DNA of 64,000 bases from Bradyrhizobium rifense (GCF_008123425.1 NZ_VSSS01000010.1:30430-94429); one strand, 5' to 3'; counted from the first letter of the stretch, positions 44,523-53,857 are shown. Notes: generated by a model not told the origin, from the letters alone. Program-made: numbers and translations.

Positions 44523-44993
44523 ATGATTGATCTACGCTTTTCGACCGCACTCCAGATGGTGCTGAGCGTGGCCCTCGCCGATCAGGATGGCTTCCGGTGC
44601 ACCAGCCGAACTTTGGCGGAAGGTTTGGCCACCAATCCGAGTTTCATTCGCAAGTTGCTGATCCCGTTGACTCGCGAAGGCATGCTCGTGGCATCGATCG
44701 GCAAGGGCGGCGGCCTTCACCTCGGCCGGGCGCCCGAGCAGATCACGTTGCGGGACCTCTATCTTGCAGTGATGGAGGACAAGAAGCTCCTTGTCGGCCG
44801 GGAGGATATTCCGGCCCAATGCAGGATCAGCGCCAATATCAACGAGTTTTTTGCGGAGGTCGCCACCGACGCTGAGACAGCGATGTTAAATGCTCTCGGT
44901 CGTCGGAACATCGCAGACAGTCTTGCCGAGGTTCTGCGTCTCGACGCCAGCCGCATGAAGCGAGTGAGGAAAACGGCGAACGCCGCCGAATAG
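44523..44993 (+). CDS. Rrf2 family transcriptional regulator
   Basis: A 156-residue Rrf2-type winged-helix protein: RFSTALQMVLSVAL, SRTLAEGLATNPSFIRKLLIPLTREGML as recognition region (LAEGLATNPSFIRKLL) and SIGKGGGLHLGRAPEQITL as the wing. The canonical three-cysteine Fe-S cluster is absent; only one Cys (PAQCRIS) is in that region, plus one in FRCTSR. So it probably does not bind a standard [2Fe-2S] cluster and may sense electrophiles by thiol chemistry. The ATG at 44523 was chosen over an upstream ATG at 44487 because family proteins begin so. Confidence 0.87.
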   Translation: MIDLRFSTALQMVLSVALADQDGFRCTSRTLAEGLATNPSFIRKLLIPLTREGMLVASIGKGGGLHLGRAPEQITLRDLYLAVMEDKKLLVGREDIPAQCRISANINEFFAEVATDAETAMLNALGRRNIADSLAEVLRLDASRMKRVRKTANAAE

Positions 44994-45234
44994 CCGGGCG
45001 TGGCCGAGCAGTGGCGAATGAGCACATGAGAGAGCGCTCCTTGGGCGCAAGCCGCCAGAGATTTCTAATGTTCGAGATCAGCAATCGGCCCTATGCGACG
45101 TCTGGCGCCGCCGCGTTGACTTAGTTGCCAACGGAACAAAGCGAACGTAGCCTCGTCGCGCGGCCCAGTAGTAAGCCCGGTTCTGAGGATCACGACACAG
45201 TCTCGGCGCTCCGACCCGAGGGCGACGCTCCGCA

Positions 45235-46014
45235 TCAGGTGGGCGAGCGCCATGCGATGGAATGGGAGGCGATCTGTTTCAACGTCTGTATGGCGGCGGT
45301 TTTGCTCATCTTCGCGCCGGCAAAATCTCCCCAGCGAGATGTCCAGTTGTAGCAGGTGAATTCCAGCATCGAACACAAAGCGGATGCCGCGTAATGTGGG
45401 TCGATCGTCGGGCAGTAGCCGAGCTTCCTGGCTTTGCCGATAATGTGCGCGATGGCGCCGATGCCTTGTTGGCGGAGATCATGCCAGCGTTTCGCGAAGG
45501 CTTCATCGACCATCGACATCTGTAGTGCCGAATTTACGATCGGCCAGTCTTCCATATAGAGCTGCCAGAAGATGCCGAGCTTTTCCTCGAAGTTATCGAT
45601 TGGATCCTGATTCGGTCGCAGCGGCAGATGGATCTGTTGAAGCAGCTTCTGCCGAAACTCCTCGGTGAGTTCCAGCAGCAACTCATCCTTTGATTTGTAG
45701 TAGCGATAGAATACGCCGATCGACCGCTGCGCTTCTTTCATGATTTCGGCAATCGTCGAGTTCAGGAAGCCATCCCTCGCAAAGATCACGCGCGCGGCGG
45801 CCTTGATTTGAAGTCTGGTGCGGTCGCCCTTCTTCGCGGGCAAGTCGCTGCTGGCTCGCGACCCGGCCCCAATGGGTTGCGCGGTCTTCGCCAGCGGCAG
45901 TTCGCTTTGCCGGGGCAGGCGAGTCTTTTTTAAAGCCCCTGCTGCTTCCTTGATGGCTGGCTTCACCGCGAACTGTCCTGATCTGATGAAAACGGGATGG
46001 CGAGCTTGTGCCAT
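45235..46014 (-). CDS. TetR family transcriptional regulator
   Basis: A 259-residue TetR protein with an unusually long, basic N-terminal arm of about 75 residues before the helix-turn-helix (IKAAARVIFARDGFLNSTIAEIMKEAQRSIGVFYRYYKSKDELL, recognisable as ARDGFLNSTIAEIMKEA and GVFYRYYKSKDEL). The ligand domain occupies the rest. The ATG at 46014 (MAQARHP) is the first plausible start, and the frame continues to 46143. It is divergent from the catabolic operon beginning at 46228/46338, with a perfect palindrome between, so it is the likely regulator. Confidence 0.87.
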   Translation of the reverse strand: MAQARHPVFIRSGQFAVKPAIKEAAGALKKTRLPRQSELPLAKTAQPIGAGSRASSDLPAKKGDRTRLQIKAAARVIFARDGFLNSTIAEIMKEAQRSIGVFYRYYKSKDELLLELTEEFRQKLLQQIHLPLRPNQDPIDNFEEKLGIFWQLYMEDWPIVNSALQMSMVDEAFAKRWHDLRQQGIGAIAHIIGKARKLGYCPTIDPHYAASALCSMLEFTCYNWTSRWGDFAGAKMSKTAAIQTLKQIASHSIAWRSPT

Positions 46015-46144
46015 ATTTTGTCGCTCATCCAAAATACTTCCCTCATTGTCATGGCTTCCGGCACAGGGTGACTTGGCGCGCTGGTTCGGGTTGCGGTTGC
46101 GATGGCAGCGCCGCGTTGGGGGCAGTGAACCGCAAAAATTCACA

Positions 46145-46166
46145 AAAGTGAAGATGATTTCACTTT
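46145..46166. promoter_or_regulatory. Palindromic operator candidate of the TetR regulator
   Basis: AAAGTGAA (46145-46152), six bases, TTCACTTT (46159-46166): a perfect 8-bp inverted repeat in the region between tetR and the CoA-ligase operon. Size and symmetry suit a TetR dimer. Confidence 0.55.
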
Positions 46167-46227
46167 CATTTCCAGAAGAGGCATGTTAGCCATGGCCAAA
46201 ATCAAGAGACCATTCAGAGGAGACGTG

Positions 46228-46347
46228 ATGCAGCCATCGACGGCAAAGTCGCCCAGTCGCCTTCCTTGCTGGAAGACGCGTGCCCGCCAACGGCATGCGG
46301 CGCGGGCCATGTCCGTTCCGGCTTCGGCGAGGCTTGCATGTCGCTGA
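46228..46347 (+). CDS. Possible leader peptide before the CoA ligase
   Basis: A 39-residue frame starting ATG at 46228 right behind CAGAGGAGACGTG, the strongest ribosome site in this gap. It is Arg/Ala/Ser-rich (MQPSTAKSPSRLPCWK) and stops within the CoA-ligase start region, overlapping it by ten bases. This could couple translation. It resembles no known protein, and the alternative is that the ribosome site served a once longer gene. Confidence 0.25.
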   Translation: MQPSTAKSPSRLPCWKTRARQRHAARAMSVPASARLACR

Positions 46348-47897
46348 CCTCGACCGTTCGGCGCGCCGCCCAGATCAACGCGCGGGGCCCCGCGGTGGTT
46401 GACGGTGCCGTCCGCACGTCATGGAGTGCGTTTGCCGATCGCGTTTCCCGCGTTGCGGGAGGGCTCGCTGCCCTCGGATTGCAGCCCGGTGAGCGAGTCG
46501 CCATTCTCGCCGTGAATCATGCGAGTTTTCTGGAACTGCAATACGCGGTTCTATGGGCGGGTGGCGTTCTCGTTCCGGTGAACTACCGGCTCTCCTCAAA
46601 CGAGATCTCCTATATTGTCGGTGCCGCTTCTGCCTGCATGATTGTCGCCGACCCGCAATTCGAGCGCGTTGTCCGTGATGTCGCAAACAACGTACCGGCA
46701 TTGCGGCGCGTCATCTGGTTCTCCGGCCCGGAAGCGCGTGGCGACTCGTCCTATGACTGGCTCGCGTCGCAGAAGGCAATCGAGGATCAGTCGGAGGACA
46801 GGGCGGATGACACGGCCGGCATCTATTTTACCGGTGGAACCACCGGGCGTCCCAAGGGTGTCGTTCTCTCGCGGTTGAATTTTCTCAGCCAGGCTGCCGC
46901 GATGCAGAGTTCGCTGGAGCTACGCTCGGACAGCGTCTATTTGCACGCCACACCGCTGTTTCATCTGGCGGATTGCGGCATCGGCCACGCGGTCACGTTC
47001 GCCGCGGGAGCTCACAGTTTTCTTTCGCAGTTTGAGGCCGACGCTTGCTTGCGGAAAATCCGCCAAGACGGCGTGACGGAGATCAATCTTGTTCCGACCA
47101 TGCTTGCGACCTTGCTTGATGCCGCCGAAGGCGGATCGCGCGACATGGCGGTTGCACTGGCTGCGGTACGGACGGTGGCGTATGGCGGTGCGCCGATCCC
47201 GGCGCCATTGCTGCACCGGCTGCTTGCACGGCTGCCAAACGCGAAATTTCGGCAATTCTACGGAATGACGGAGACCTGCGGCGCGTGCGCGTCGCTTCCG
47301 CCGGATTTCCACGTCAGCGGTGTTGACGCGAGCCGGCTGCGATCCGTCGGTCAGGCGATGCCATTCGCCGAAATCAGGATTGTTGCACCCGATGGCACTG
47401 AGCGTCCGCGCGGCGAAGCGGGCGAGGTGGCCATCCGGGGGCTCCAGACCATGCGCGGCTATTGGAACGATCCCGGCGCGACCTCGCGCGCGTTGCGAGG
47501 TGGCTGGCTTCACAGCGGCGACGTCGGGGTGATGGACGCGGACGGCTTCGTGACCATCGTCGAGCGGCTCAAGGACATGATCATATCGGGTGGCGAAAAT
47601 ATCTATTCCGCCGAAGTCGAGAACGTCATCGCGGCGCATCCGTCGGTGACCGCGTGCGCCGTGATCGGGCTTTCGGACCAGCGCTGGGGCGAACGGGTTC
47701 ACGCCGTGGTCGTGCGCCGATCCGATGTCGAAAGTGCCGAGCTGCAACGCGACCTCGAGGCGCGCTGTCGCGATCTGATCGCCGGCTACAAATGCCCGAA
47801 AAGCTGGGACATTCGGGCTGAGCCGCTGCCGCTCAGCAGCCTTGGCAAGGTCAACAAAGCCAAATTGCGCGAGGAGGCAGAAAGCTATGCCGGCTAA
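46338..47897 (+). CDS. Acyl-CoA synthetase (AMP-dependent ligase)
   Basis: A 519-residue ANL-superfamily ligase. The P-loop is IYFTGGTTGRPKGVVLS at about residues 163-179, FYGMTETCGAC is motif A5-like, the hinge aspartate lies in LHSGDVGVMDADGFV, and the C-terminal lysine region reads LPLSSLGKVNKAKLR. It converts a carboxylic acid, ATP and CoA to the acyl-CoA. The ATG at 46338 has GAGG upstream. It heads the catabolic operon, so it probably activates the pathway acid. The substrate class (medium-chain, aromatic or terpenoid) is unresolved. Confidence 0.92.
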   Translation: MSLTSTVRRAAQINARGPAVVDGAVRTSWSAFADRVSRVAGGLAALGLQPGERVAILAVNHASFLELQYAVLWAGGVLVPVNYRLSSNEISYIVGAASACMIVADPQFERVVRDVANNVPALRRVIWFSGPEARGDSSYDWLASQKAIEDQSEDRADDTAGIYFTGGTTGRPKGVVLSRLNFLSQAAAMQSSLELRSDSVYLHATPLFHLADCGIGHAVTFAAGAHSFLSQFEADACLRKIRQDGVTEINLVPTMLATLLDAAEGGSRDMAVALAAVRTVAYGGAPIPAPLLHRLLARLPNAKFRQFYGMTETCGACASLPPDFHVSGVDASRLRSVGQAMPFAEIRIVAPDGTERPRGEAGEVAIRGLQTMRGYWNDPGATSRALRGGWLHSGDVGVMDADGFVTIVERLKDMIISGGENIYSAEVENVIAAHPSVTACAVIGLSDQRWGERVHAVVVRRSDVESAELQRDLEARCRDLIAGYKCPKSWDIRAEPLPLSSLGKVNKAKLREEAESYAG

Positions 47898-49125
47898 ATT
47901 GGACGTCCGTGCGCATGGCGGCGCAGAGGCCATCATTTTCGATGCTGTCCGGACTCCCCGTGGTAAGGGCAAGAAAGACGGTGCGCTGCATCATCTGTCG
48001 CCGCTGCATCTGATGGCGACGACCTTGCGCGCGCTGGAGAACCGAAACGGCCTCGATACGTCGCAGATCGAGGACGTCATTCTCGGCTGTGCCGAAGGTG
48101 TCCATGATCAAGGCGCCAATATCGCGCGCTCAGCGGTGCTCGCCGCTGGCTTTAGCGAGAGGGTCCCGGGAACGACGGTTGCGCGATTCTGCGGCTCCGG
48201 TCTGGAAGCCGTCAATATCGCCGCGGCGAAAGTACAGGCAGGGCAGGCCGATCTGGTCATCGCCGGCGGCATCGAAATGATGTCGCTGGTGCCGATGCTG
48301 GGGACCGGTGGCCCGATGGCCAGCGACATCTTCTTCAACGACGCGTCCTGGCTAACGCCGCAGGGCGTATCGGCCGATCTGATCGCAACCCTTCACGGCT
48401 ATTCGCGCGCCGATGTCGATGCATTCGCCGCCGAGTCGCATCGTCGCGCGCATGTTGCGAGCTCGAGCGGCTGGTTCGACCGTTCGATCGTGCCTGTCGC
48501 CGACCAGAACGGCGACATCGCCTTGACGCATGACGAACTGATCCGGCCGGACACGACTATCGAGCGGCTGGCGCAGCTGCGTCCGTCGTTTGCTGGATTT
48601 GGAAAGGCGGGCTTCGAGACCACCGTCAAGCATCGCTATCCGGAGGTCGATCGCCTCGATTATGTTCACCACGCCGGCAACTCCTCCGGCATCGCCGACG
48701 GCGCCGCCGCCATGCTGATCGGATCCGCTGCCGCCGGCGAAAAACTTGGCCTGAAACCGCGCGCGCGCATTCGCGCCATGTCGCAGATCGGCATCGACCC
48801 CTGCATCATGCTGACGGCACCGGCGGAAGCGAGCCAGCGCTGCCTCGATCGTGCCGGTCTCACCTTCGCGGATGTCGATCTGTTCGAGGTCAACGAGGCC
48901 TTCGCGTCGGTCGTGCTCTACTTCATGGAGGCGACGGGCGCCGCACACGGCCAGGTGAATCCAGTCGGCGGCGCCATCGCGCTCGGTCACCCCATCGGAG
49001 CGACGGGATCGATCCTGATCGGCACGCTGGCAGATGAGCTCCACCGTCAAGACAAGCAGTTCGGCATCGCGACGATGTGCACGGGCCTTGGCATGGGCGT
49101 CGCAACTCTGATCGAGCGGATGTGA
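47887..49125 (+). CDS. Acetyl-CoA acyltransferase (thiolase)
   Basis: A 412-residue thiolase. The nucleophile is Cys102 in VARFCGSGLEAVN, the catalytic histidine is in GGAIALGHPIGATG and the second cysteine in ATMCTGLGMG. FEVNEAFA is also present. It performs the last, thiolytic step of beta-oxidation, releasing acetyl-CoA. It overlaps the CoA-ligase stop by 11 bases, and its stop is followed within 15 bases by the FadB-like gene. Confidence 0.95.
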   Translation: MPAKLDVRAHGGAEAIIFDAVRTPRGKGKKDGALHHLSPLHLMATTLRALENRNGLDTSQIEDVILGCAEGVHDQGANIARSAVLAAGFSERVPGTTVARFCGSGLEAVNIAAAKVQAGQADLVIAGGIEMMSLVPMLGTGGPMASDIFFNDASWLTPQGVSADLIATLHGYSRADVDAFAAESHRRAHVASSSGWFDRSIVPVADQNGDIALTHDELIRPDTTIERLAQLRPSFAGFGKAGFETTVKHRYPEVDRLDYVHHAGNSSGIADGAAAMLIGSAAAGEKLGLKPRARIRAMSQIGIDPCIMLTAPAEASQRCLDRAGLTFADVDLFEVNEAFASVVLYFMEATGAAHGQVNPVGGAIALGHPIGATGSILIGTLADELHRQDKQFGIATMCTGLGMGVATLIERM

Positions 49126-49136
49126 AAGACCAGGCG

Positions 49137-51263
49137 ATGATTCAGACAGCTTTCGAGCCAGAGACCGGCATCTCCGTCATCACCTGGGATGCGCCGAATT
49201 CTCCGGTGAACATCAAGAACCGCGCAGCGATCGCGGCCTTTGTTGCTGCTGTTGCGGAAGCGATCGGGAATGCCTCGGTCAAGGGCGTGATCATCACGTC
49301 GGCGAAGAGGGATTTTATATCCGGCGGTGATCTCGACGAACTTCGGCAGGCACAAACTCCAGCCGAAGCGGCGGCTCTGGTCGGTGAGATCGGGCGGTGC
49401 CTTCGCCGCATTGAGACCAGCGGCAAGCCTTTCGTCGCCGCTCTGAACGGCTCCGCGATGGGTGGCGGACTGGAAGTTGCCCTGGCTTGCCACCGTCGCA
49501 TCGCGGTTGACGATCCGACTCTGCGGCTTGCGTTCCCGGAGGTCACCCTCGGCCTGATCCCCGGAGCGGGCGGAACGCAGCGGTTGCCCCGCCTGATCGG
49601 GATCGCACGCGCGATGCCGCTACTGATGGAGGGGCGTCCGGTCGATGTTCACGAGGCGCTCAAGATCGGCCTGATCGATGAACTCGTCGATCGGACGGCG
49701 TTCATGGATGCGGCGCGGCGCTGGATCGCGTCGGCGCCGGAGGCGGTCCAGCCGTGGGATCGAAAGCACTACGTGCTTCCCGGCTTTCATCCGCAGTCGC
49801 CGGAAGGCCGCAACTTCTTCTCCGCGGCCTGGCCCGCACTGCGCCGCAAGACATTGGTGGCGGATGCGGCACCTGGCGCGGTCCTCCAGGTCCTGCATCA
49901 CGGACTCGAGCGCGGAATCGACGCCGGATTGCGGATCGAAGCCACGCATTTCGCAACCGTGGCATCGTCACGCTCGGCCAAGAACAAGATCCGCACGCAG
50001 TATTATGCGGCCAACGCCGCCCGCAATCTCAAGGCACGCCCCAAGGATGTCGCGAAGTTCGAACCCGTCCGGGCGGGCGTGATCGGCGCTGGCCTGATGG
50101 GCAACGGTATCGCCTATTGCCTGGCGCGGGCCGGCGTAGCGGTGACGCTGGTGGATGTTTCCGAAGAGCGGCTCGGGAAAGCTCGCGATCAACTGCACCG
50201 CAACGGGCTCAAAGCGGTCGAGCGCGGTGCGTTGTCACAGGCCAAGCTCGACCAGCTCATGTCGTTGGTCGGAACCACGACGGATGTTGCCAGTCTGGCA
50301 GGTTGCGATGCCGTGTTCGAGGCGGTCGTCGAAATCGAATCCGTCAAGCGTGATGTGATTAGCCGGGCGGCTGCGGTGCTTCCGGCCAATGCGCTGATCG
50401 CCACCAACACGTCAACGCTGCCGATCTCCAATCTCGCGGGCGCCTCGTCAAGTCCCGGCAATTTGATCGGCATGCACTTCTTCGCGCCCGTCGATAGGAT
50501 GCCGCTGCTTGAGGTTATCCGTGGCCCGCAAACCACCGATGCAACGCTCGCCCGTGCGCTCGACGTCGCCAAGCTCATGGGAAAAACCCCGATCATCGTT
50601 CGCGATGGCCGCGGCTTTTTTACCAGCCGCGTGGTGGCATCCTACACGCGCGAGGCTCTGCTTCTGCTGTCCGAGGGCGTGCCCCCGCAGGTCGTGGACA
50701 ATGCTGCACTGGCCGCAGGCATGCCGATCGGGCCGTTGGCGATGGCCGACCAGACCTCGCTCGACCTCCTCTATGACATTCTCGGCAGCGTCGCCGGTCC
50801 AGACCGGGAGTTGGATCATCACGCACGCTCGCTCGAAGTGCTCAATCGTCTCAGCCATCGGCTGGGGCGACCGGGCCGCAAGGCATCGGCGGGAATCTAT
50901 GATTACGGCTCCGACGGCAGCCGTGCCGTCTGGTCCGGCCTGTCCGCCGAATACCCGGCGAAAAAGGCGGGATCGGATGTGCAGGAAATTCAGCGCCGCC
51001 TTTTGCATATCCAGGCGATCGAAACCATACGCGCGATGGAGGACGGCATCATCGCGAATGCATCCGACGCCGATCTCGGCTCGGTGCTCGGCTGGGCGTT
51101 CCCGGCCCATCACGGCGGAGTGCTGTCCTATGTCGACGGCATCGGGGCCGGGCCGTTCGCAAAGGAATGCGAAGCTCTGGCGGAAACGTGCGGCGACAGG
51201 TTCGTTCCGCCGTCGCGCCTGCTTGCCATGGCCGGCAGCAAGGAGCGCTTCCATGACCTCTGA
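49137..51263 (+). CDS. FadB-like enoyl-CoA hydratase/3-hydroxyacyl-CoA dehydrogenase
   Basis: A 708-residue bifunctional protein. The crotonase domain (about 1-190) has the oxyanion loop NGSAMGGGLEVALACH and FPEVTLGLIPGAGGTQRLPR with the catalytic glutamates. The dehydrogenase domain (from about 310) starts VRAGVIGAGLMGNGIAYCL, contains ATNTSTLPISNLA and HFFAPVDRMPLLEV, then the C-terminal helical half. It catalyses hydration and oxidation in beta-oxidation and fits directly with the neighbouring thiolase. A GTG at 49122 overlapping the thiolase stop is an alternative start. Confidence 0.94.
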   Translation: MIQTAFEPETGISVITWDAPNSPVNIKNRAAIAAFVAAVAEAIGNASVKGVIITSAKRDFISGGDLDELRQAQTPAEAAALVGEIGRCLRRIETSGKPFVAALNGSAMGGGLEVALACHRRIAVDDPTLRLAFPEVTLGLIPGAGGTQRLPRLIGIARAMPLLMEGRPVDVHEALKIGLIDELVDRTAFMDAARRWIASAPEAVQPWDRKHYVLPGFHPQSPEGRNFFSAAWPALRRKTLVADAAPGAVLQVLHHGLERGIDAGLRIEATHFATVASSRSAKNKIRTQYYAANAARNLKARPKDVAKFEPVRAGVIGAGLMGNGIAYCLARAGVAVTLVDVSEERLGKARDQLHRNGLKAVERGALSQAKLDQLMSLVGTTTDVASLAGCDAVFEAVVEIESVKRDVISRAAAVLPANALIATNTSTLPISNLAGASSSPGNLIGMHFFAPVDRMPLLEVIRGPQTTDATLARALDVAKLMGKTPIIVRDGRGFFTSRVVASYTREALLLLSEGVPPQVVDNAALAAGMPIGPLAMADQTSLDLLYDILGSVAGPDRELDHHARSLEVLNRLSHRLGRPGRKASAGIYDYGSDGSRAVWSGLSAEYPAKKAGSDVQEIQRRLLHIQAIETIRAMEDGIIANASDADLGSVLGWAFPAHHGGVLSYVDGIGAGPFAKECEALAETCGDRFVPPSRLLAMAGSKERFHDL

Positions 51264-51744
51264 CAACGCGGCGACGACCGGCCTCACAAAGGCGAATCTC
51301 TCGGCCATCCTGGCGGATGCGTTCGCGCCCTGGGTTCAGGATCTCAACCTTTCGGTCGAAGAGATCGGCAGTGACGGAATCACGATGCGTCTGCCGGCGG
51401 AGGCCAGGCTTTCGCGTATCGGCGGCATTGTATCCGGTCAGGCCATGACGGCCATGGCCGATACCACGATGGTGCTGGCGCTGGCTGCGCATTTTGGCGG
51501 CTTCCGTCCTGTCGCGACGGTCGATATCGCGATGTCGTTCATGCGCGCAATCAAGTCGAGCGATGTCTTATGCCAGGCGCGGGTGCGCCGTGCCGGACGT
51601 TCGCTCGCCTTCGTCCATGCAGAATTGCGCGCCGCCGATGACACGCAGATTGCCGCCGTCGCCAACGGGACATTCGCCGTCCCGGACACCGGAGCAGCAA
51701 GCGAAACTGACCGTCAACCGATGCGGACACGGAGCAAGACATGA
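51253..51744 (+). CDS. PaaI-like hotdog thioesterase
   Basis: A 163-residue hotdog-fold protein. ARLSRIGGIVSGQAMTAMADTTMVLAL contains the helix, seen as RIGGIVSGQAMTAMAD with its acidic residue, and SFMRAIKSSDVLCQARVRRAGRSLAFV is the strand region, in parts. It would hydrolyse stalled acyl-CoA intermediates and recycle CoA. It overlaps the FadB-like stop by 11 bases and the next gene by four. Confidence 0.83.
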   Translation: MTSDNAATTGLTKANLSAILADAFAPWVQDLNLSVEEIGSDGITMRLPAEARLSRIGGIVSGQAMTAMADTTMVLALAAHFGGFRPVATVDIAMSFMRAIKSSDVLCQARVRRAGRSLAFVHAELRAADDTQIAAVANGTFAVPDTGAASETDRQPMRTRSKT

Positions 51745-52988
51745 GCGGTCTGCGCGTTGCGGTGATCGGTGGAGGTATTGGCGGATGCTCAGCGGCGTTG
51801 GCCTTGCAGCGCGTCGGCTGCATTGTCGATGTCTATGAGCAGGTGCCGGTGAAGGGCGAGGTTGGCGCCGGCATCCAGATTTCGCCAAATGCGAGCCGGC
51901 TGCTCAACGTCTATGGCCTGGCTCAGCAGCTCGAGGCGATTGCCGTCAGGCCCTCGATGACCGAAGCCCGGCGCTGGGATGATGGCCGTATCCTTTCCCG
52001 GGAGCAGCTTGGCCCGGCAATGGAGCGCGACTTCGGCGCACCTTATTATCATGTTCACCGCGCCGATCTGCTCAACATCATCAGCGGCGCGATCCCGCAG
52101 CACTGTTTGCATATGGGACGGCGATGTATCGGCCTCGTGCAGCACGACGACCGCGTCGAGGTGATGTTCGAGGGTGGTTCTACGGTCGAGGCCGACGTGG
52201 TGGTCGGGGCGGACGGGATTCATTCTGCGGTCCGGCGCGAGTTGTTCGGGGCAGAACAGCCCAGGTTCTCCGGCAACGTCGCCTATCGCGGCGTCGTTCC
52301 GGTCGAACGCATCGCAGATCTCGGTATCGAGCGGAAATCCACCAACTGGATGGGCCCCGGCGGCCACTTCGTCCACTATTTTGTGTCGGGTGGACGCTAC
52401 CTGAACTTCGTCGCGGTCGTCGAGCAGGCGGCCTGGCAGCGCGAATCCTGGAACGATCGCGGCGACGTAGCTGAAGCTCAGCAATACTACGAGGGCTGGC
52501 ATCCGCAGCTTCACGCAATCCTGCGTGCTGTCGACGATATCTACAAATGGGCCTTGTTCGATCGCGATCCGCTTCCGTCATGGACGCTGGGGCGCGCGAC
52601 GCTGCTCGGCGATGCCTGCCATCCCATGCTTCCTTACATGGCGCAGGGCGCAGCCCAGGCGATTGAAGACGGCGCTGTGCTGGCAGCCTGTCTCAGCTCT
52701 GTGCCGGACCTCAGTGTCGAGGATGCATTGAAGCGTTACGAGGCCATCCGCAAGCCGCGCGCATCCGAAATCCAGGCGCTTGCGCGGCGCAACGCCCAGA
52801 CCTTCCATCTGCATGACGGACCAGAACAGCAGGCGCGAGACGGCCGGATGGCCGCACACGCCGGCGGTCGCGACGTGGCCGCGGTCAGCCCGGCGCGCAG
52901 CATGATCTTTGCCTACGACGCCATGCAGGAGCAGGTCGGGCCGGCCGCCGGGGATGTCACACCGAAGCGAATGGACCTGTGGACATGA
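51741..52988 (+). CDS. FAD-dependent aromatic hydroxylase-like monooxygenase
   Basis: A 415-residue class A flavoprotein similar to salicylate and 3-hydroxybenzoate hydroxylases. Motifs in order: the GxGxxG at VIGGGIGGCSAALAL (residues 8-22), the DG motif VVGADGIHSAVR, and the GD motif LLGDACHPMLPYMAQGAAQAIEDG (LLGDACHPMLPYMAQG). It uses NAD(P)H and O2 to hydroxylate, often a ring carboxylate. Its place between the thioesterase and the transporter genes suggests the pathway substrate or a product is aromatic or cyclic. That is inference. Confidence 0.9.
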   Translation: MSGLRVAVIGGGIGGCSAALALQRVGCIVDVYEQVPVKGEVGAGIQISPNASRLLNVYGLAQQLEAIAVRPSMTEARRWDDGRILSREQLGPAMERDFGAPYYHVHRADLLNIISGAIPQHCLHMGRRCIGLVQHDDRVEVMFEGGSTVEADVVVGADGIHSAVRRELFGAEQPRFSGNVAYRGVVPVERIADLGIERKSTNWMGPGGHFVHYFVSGGRYLNFVAVVEQAAWQRESWNDRGDVAEAQQYYEGWHPQLHAILRAVDDIYKWALFDRDPLPSWTLGRATLLGDACHPMLPYMAQGAAQAIEDGAVLAACLSSVPDLSVEDALKRYEAIRKPRASEIQALARRNAQTFHLHDGPEQQARDGRMAAHAGGRDVAAVSPARSMIFAYDAMQEQVGPAAGDVTPKRMDLWT

Positions 52989-53857
52989 TGATCGCGAGTG
53001 TCCTCGAGCTGATCTTCAACGGCGTCGCCTACGGCATCGTGCTGTTCCTGATCGCATGTGGATTGTCAATCACGATGGGCCTGATGGGCTTCACCAATCT
53101 GGCGCATGGTTCGATCGTGATGTTCGGCGGCTATCTCGTCGTCGCGCTGATGAAGGGTTTCGGCTGGCCGTTTCTGGCCACGATTCCCGCGGCATTCGTC
53201 GTCTGCGCGCTCGTGGGAGCCGGGTTTGAGCGTCTGCTGTTTCGCCGGTTATATTCCGCCGGTGAACTCAATCAGGTTCTCCTGACCATCGGGCTGGTGT
53301 TCATATCGGTTGCGATCGCGACCTATCTGTGGGGCGCGGGACAGCAACCCCTTCAGATGCCGGCCTATCTGAACGCGCGCCTGTCCCTCGGCCTGTTCGA
53401 GGTCAGTTCATACCGCCTGTTCCTCCTTCTGGTGGGGGGCGCAATGACGGGCCTGTTGGCGCTGGTGTTCGAGCGATCGAATCTCGGCGCGCAGGTTCGG
53501 GCTGCCGTCGACAACCGGCAGATGGCGATGAGTTGCGGCATCAACGTCGATCGCCTGTTCACGCTGGTGTTCGCCGTGGGATGTGGCATTGCCGGCACCG
53601 GCGGTGCGCTGAGCGTCAATTTGCTGGGGCTCGATCCGTCCTTTCCGCTCCGCTATCTCGTGTTCATTCTCATCGTCGTGACGGTCGGCGGATCCGGGTC
53701 GATCTGGGGAACGCTGATCGCAGCGCTCTTGCTCGGGATCTGCGACGTCTTCAGCAAGTATTATGTGCCGGAGGCGGGCGCTTTCACCATCTTCGCCCTC
53801 GCCGCGGTGATCCTGTTCTGGCATCCGCAAGGGCTGTTCGGGAGAGCTGCGACATGA
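52985..53857 (+). CDS. livH: Branched-chain-type ABC permease LivH
   Basis: A 290-residue permease with about eight hydrophobic segments. NGVAYGIVLFLIACGLSITMGLMGFTNLAHG (GLSITMGLMGFTNLAHGS) and the EAA-like GAQVRAAVDNRQMAMSCGINVDR region are LivH features. The start is ATG 52985 within the monooxygenase stop; ATG 52988 and GTG 52979 are alternatives. HAAT-family importers of this kind often take up aromatic or aliphatic acids rather than amino acids. Confidence 0.92.
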   Translation: MMIASVLELIFNGVAYGIVLFLIACGLSITMGLMGFTNLAHGSIVMFGGYLVVALMKGFGWPFLATIPAAFVVCALVGAGFERLLFRRLYSAGELNQVLLTIGLVFISVAIATYLWGAGQQPLQMPAYLNARLSLGLFEVSSYRLFLLLVGGAMTGLLALVFERSNLGAQVRAAVDNRQMAMSCGINVDRLFTLVFAVGCGIAGTGGALSVNLLGLDPSFPLRYLVFILIVVTVGGSGSIWGTLIAALLLGICDVFSKYYVPEAGAFTIFALAAVILFWHPQGLFGRAAT

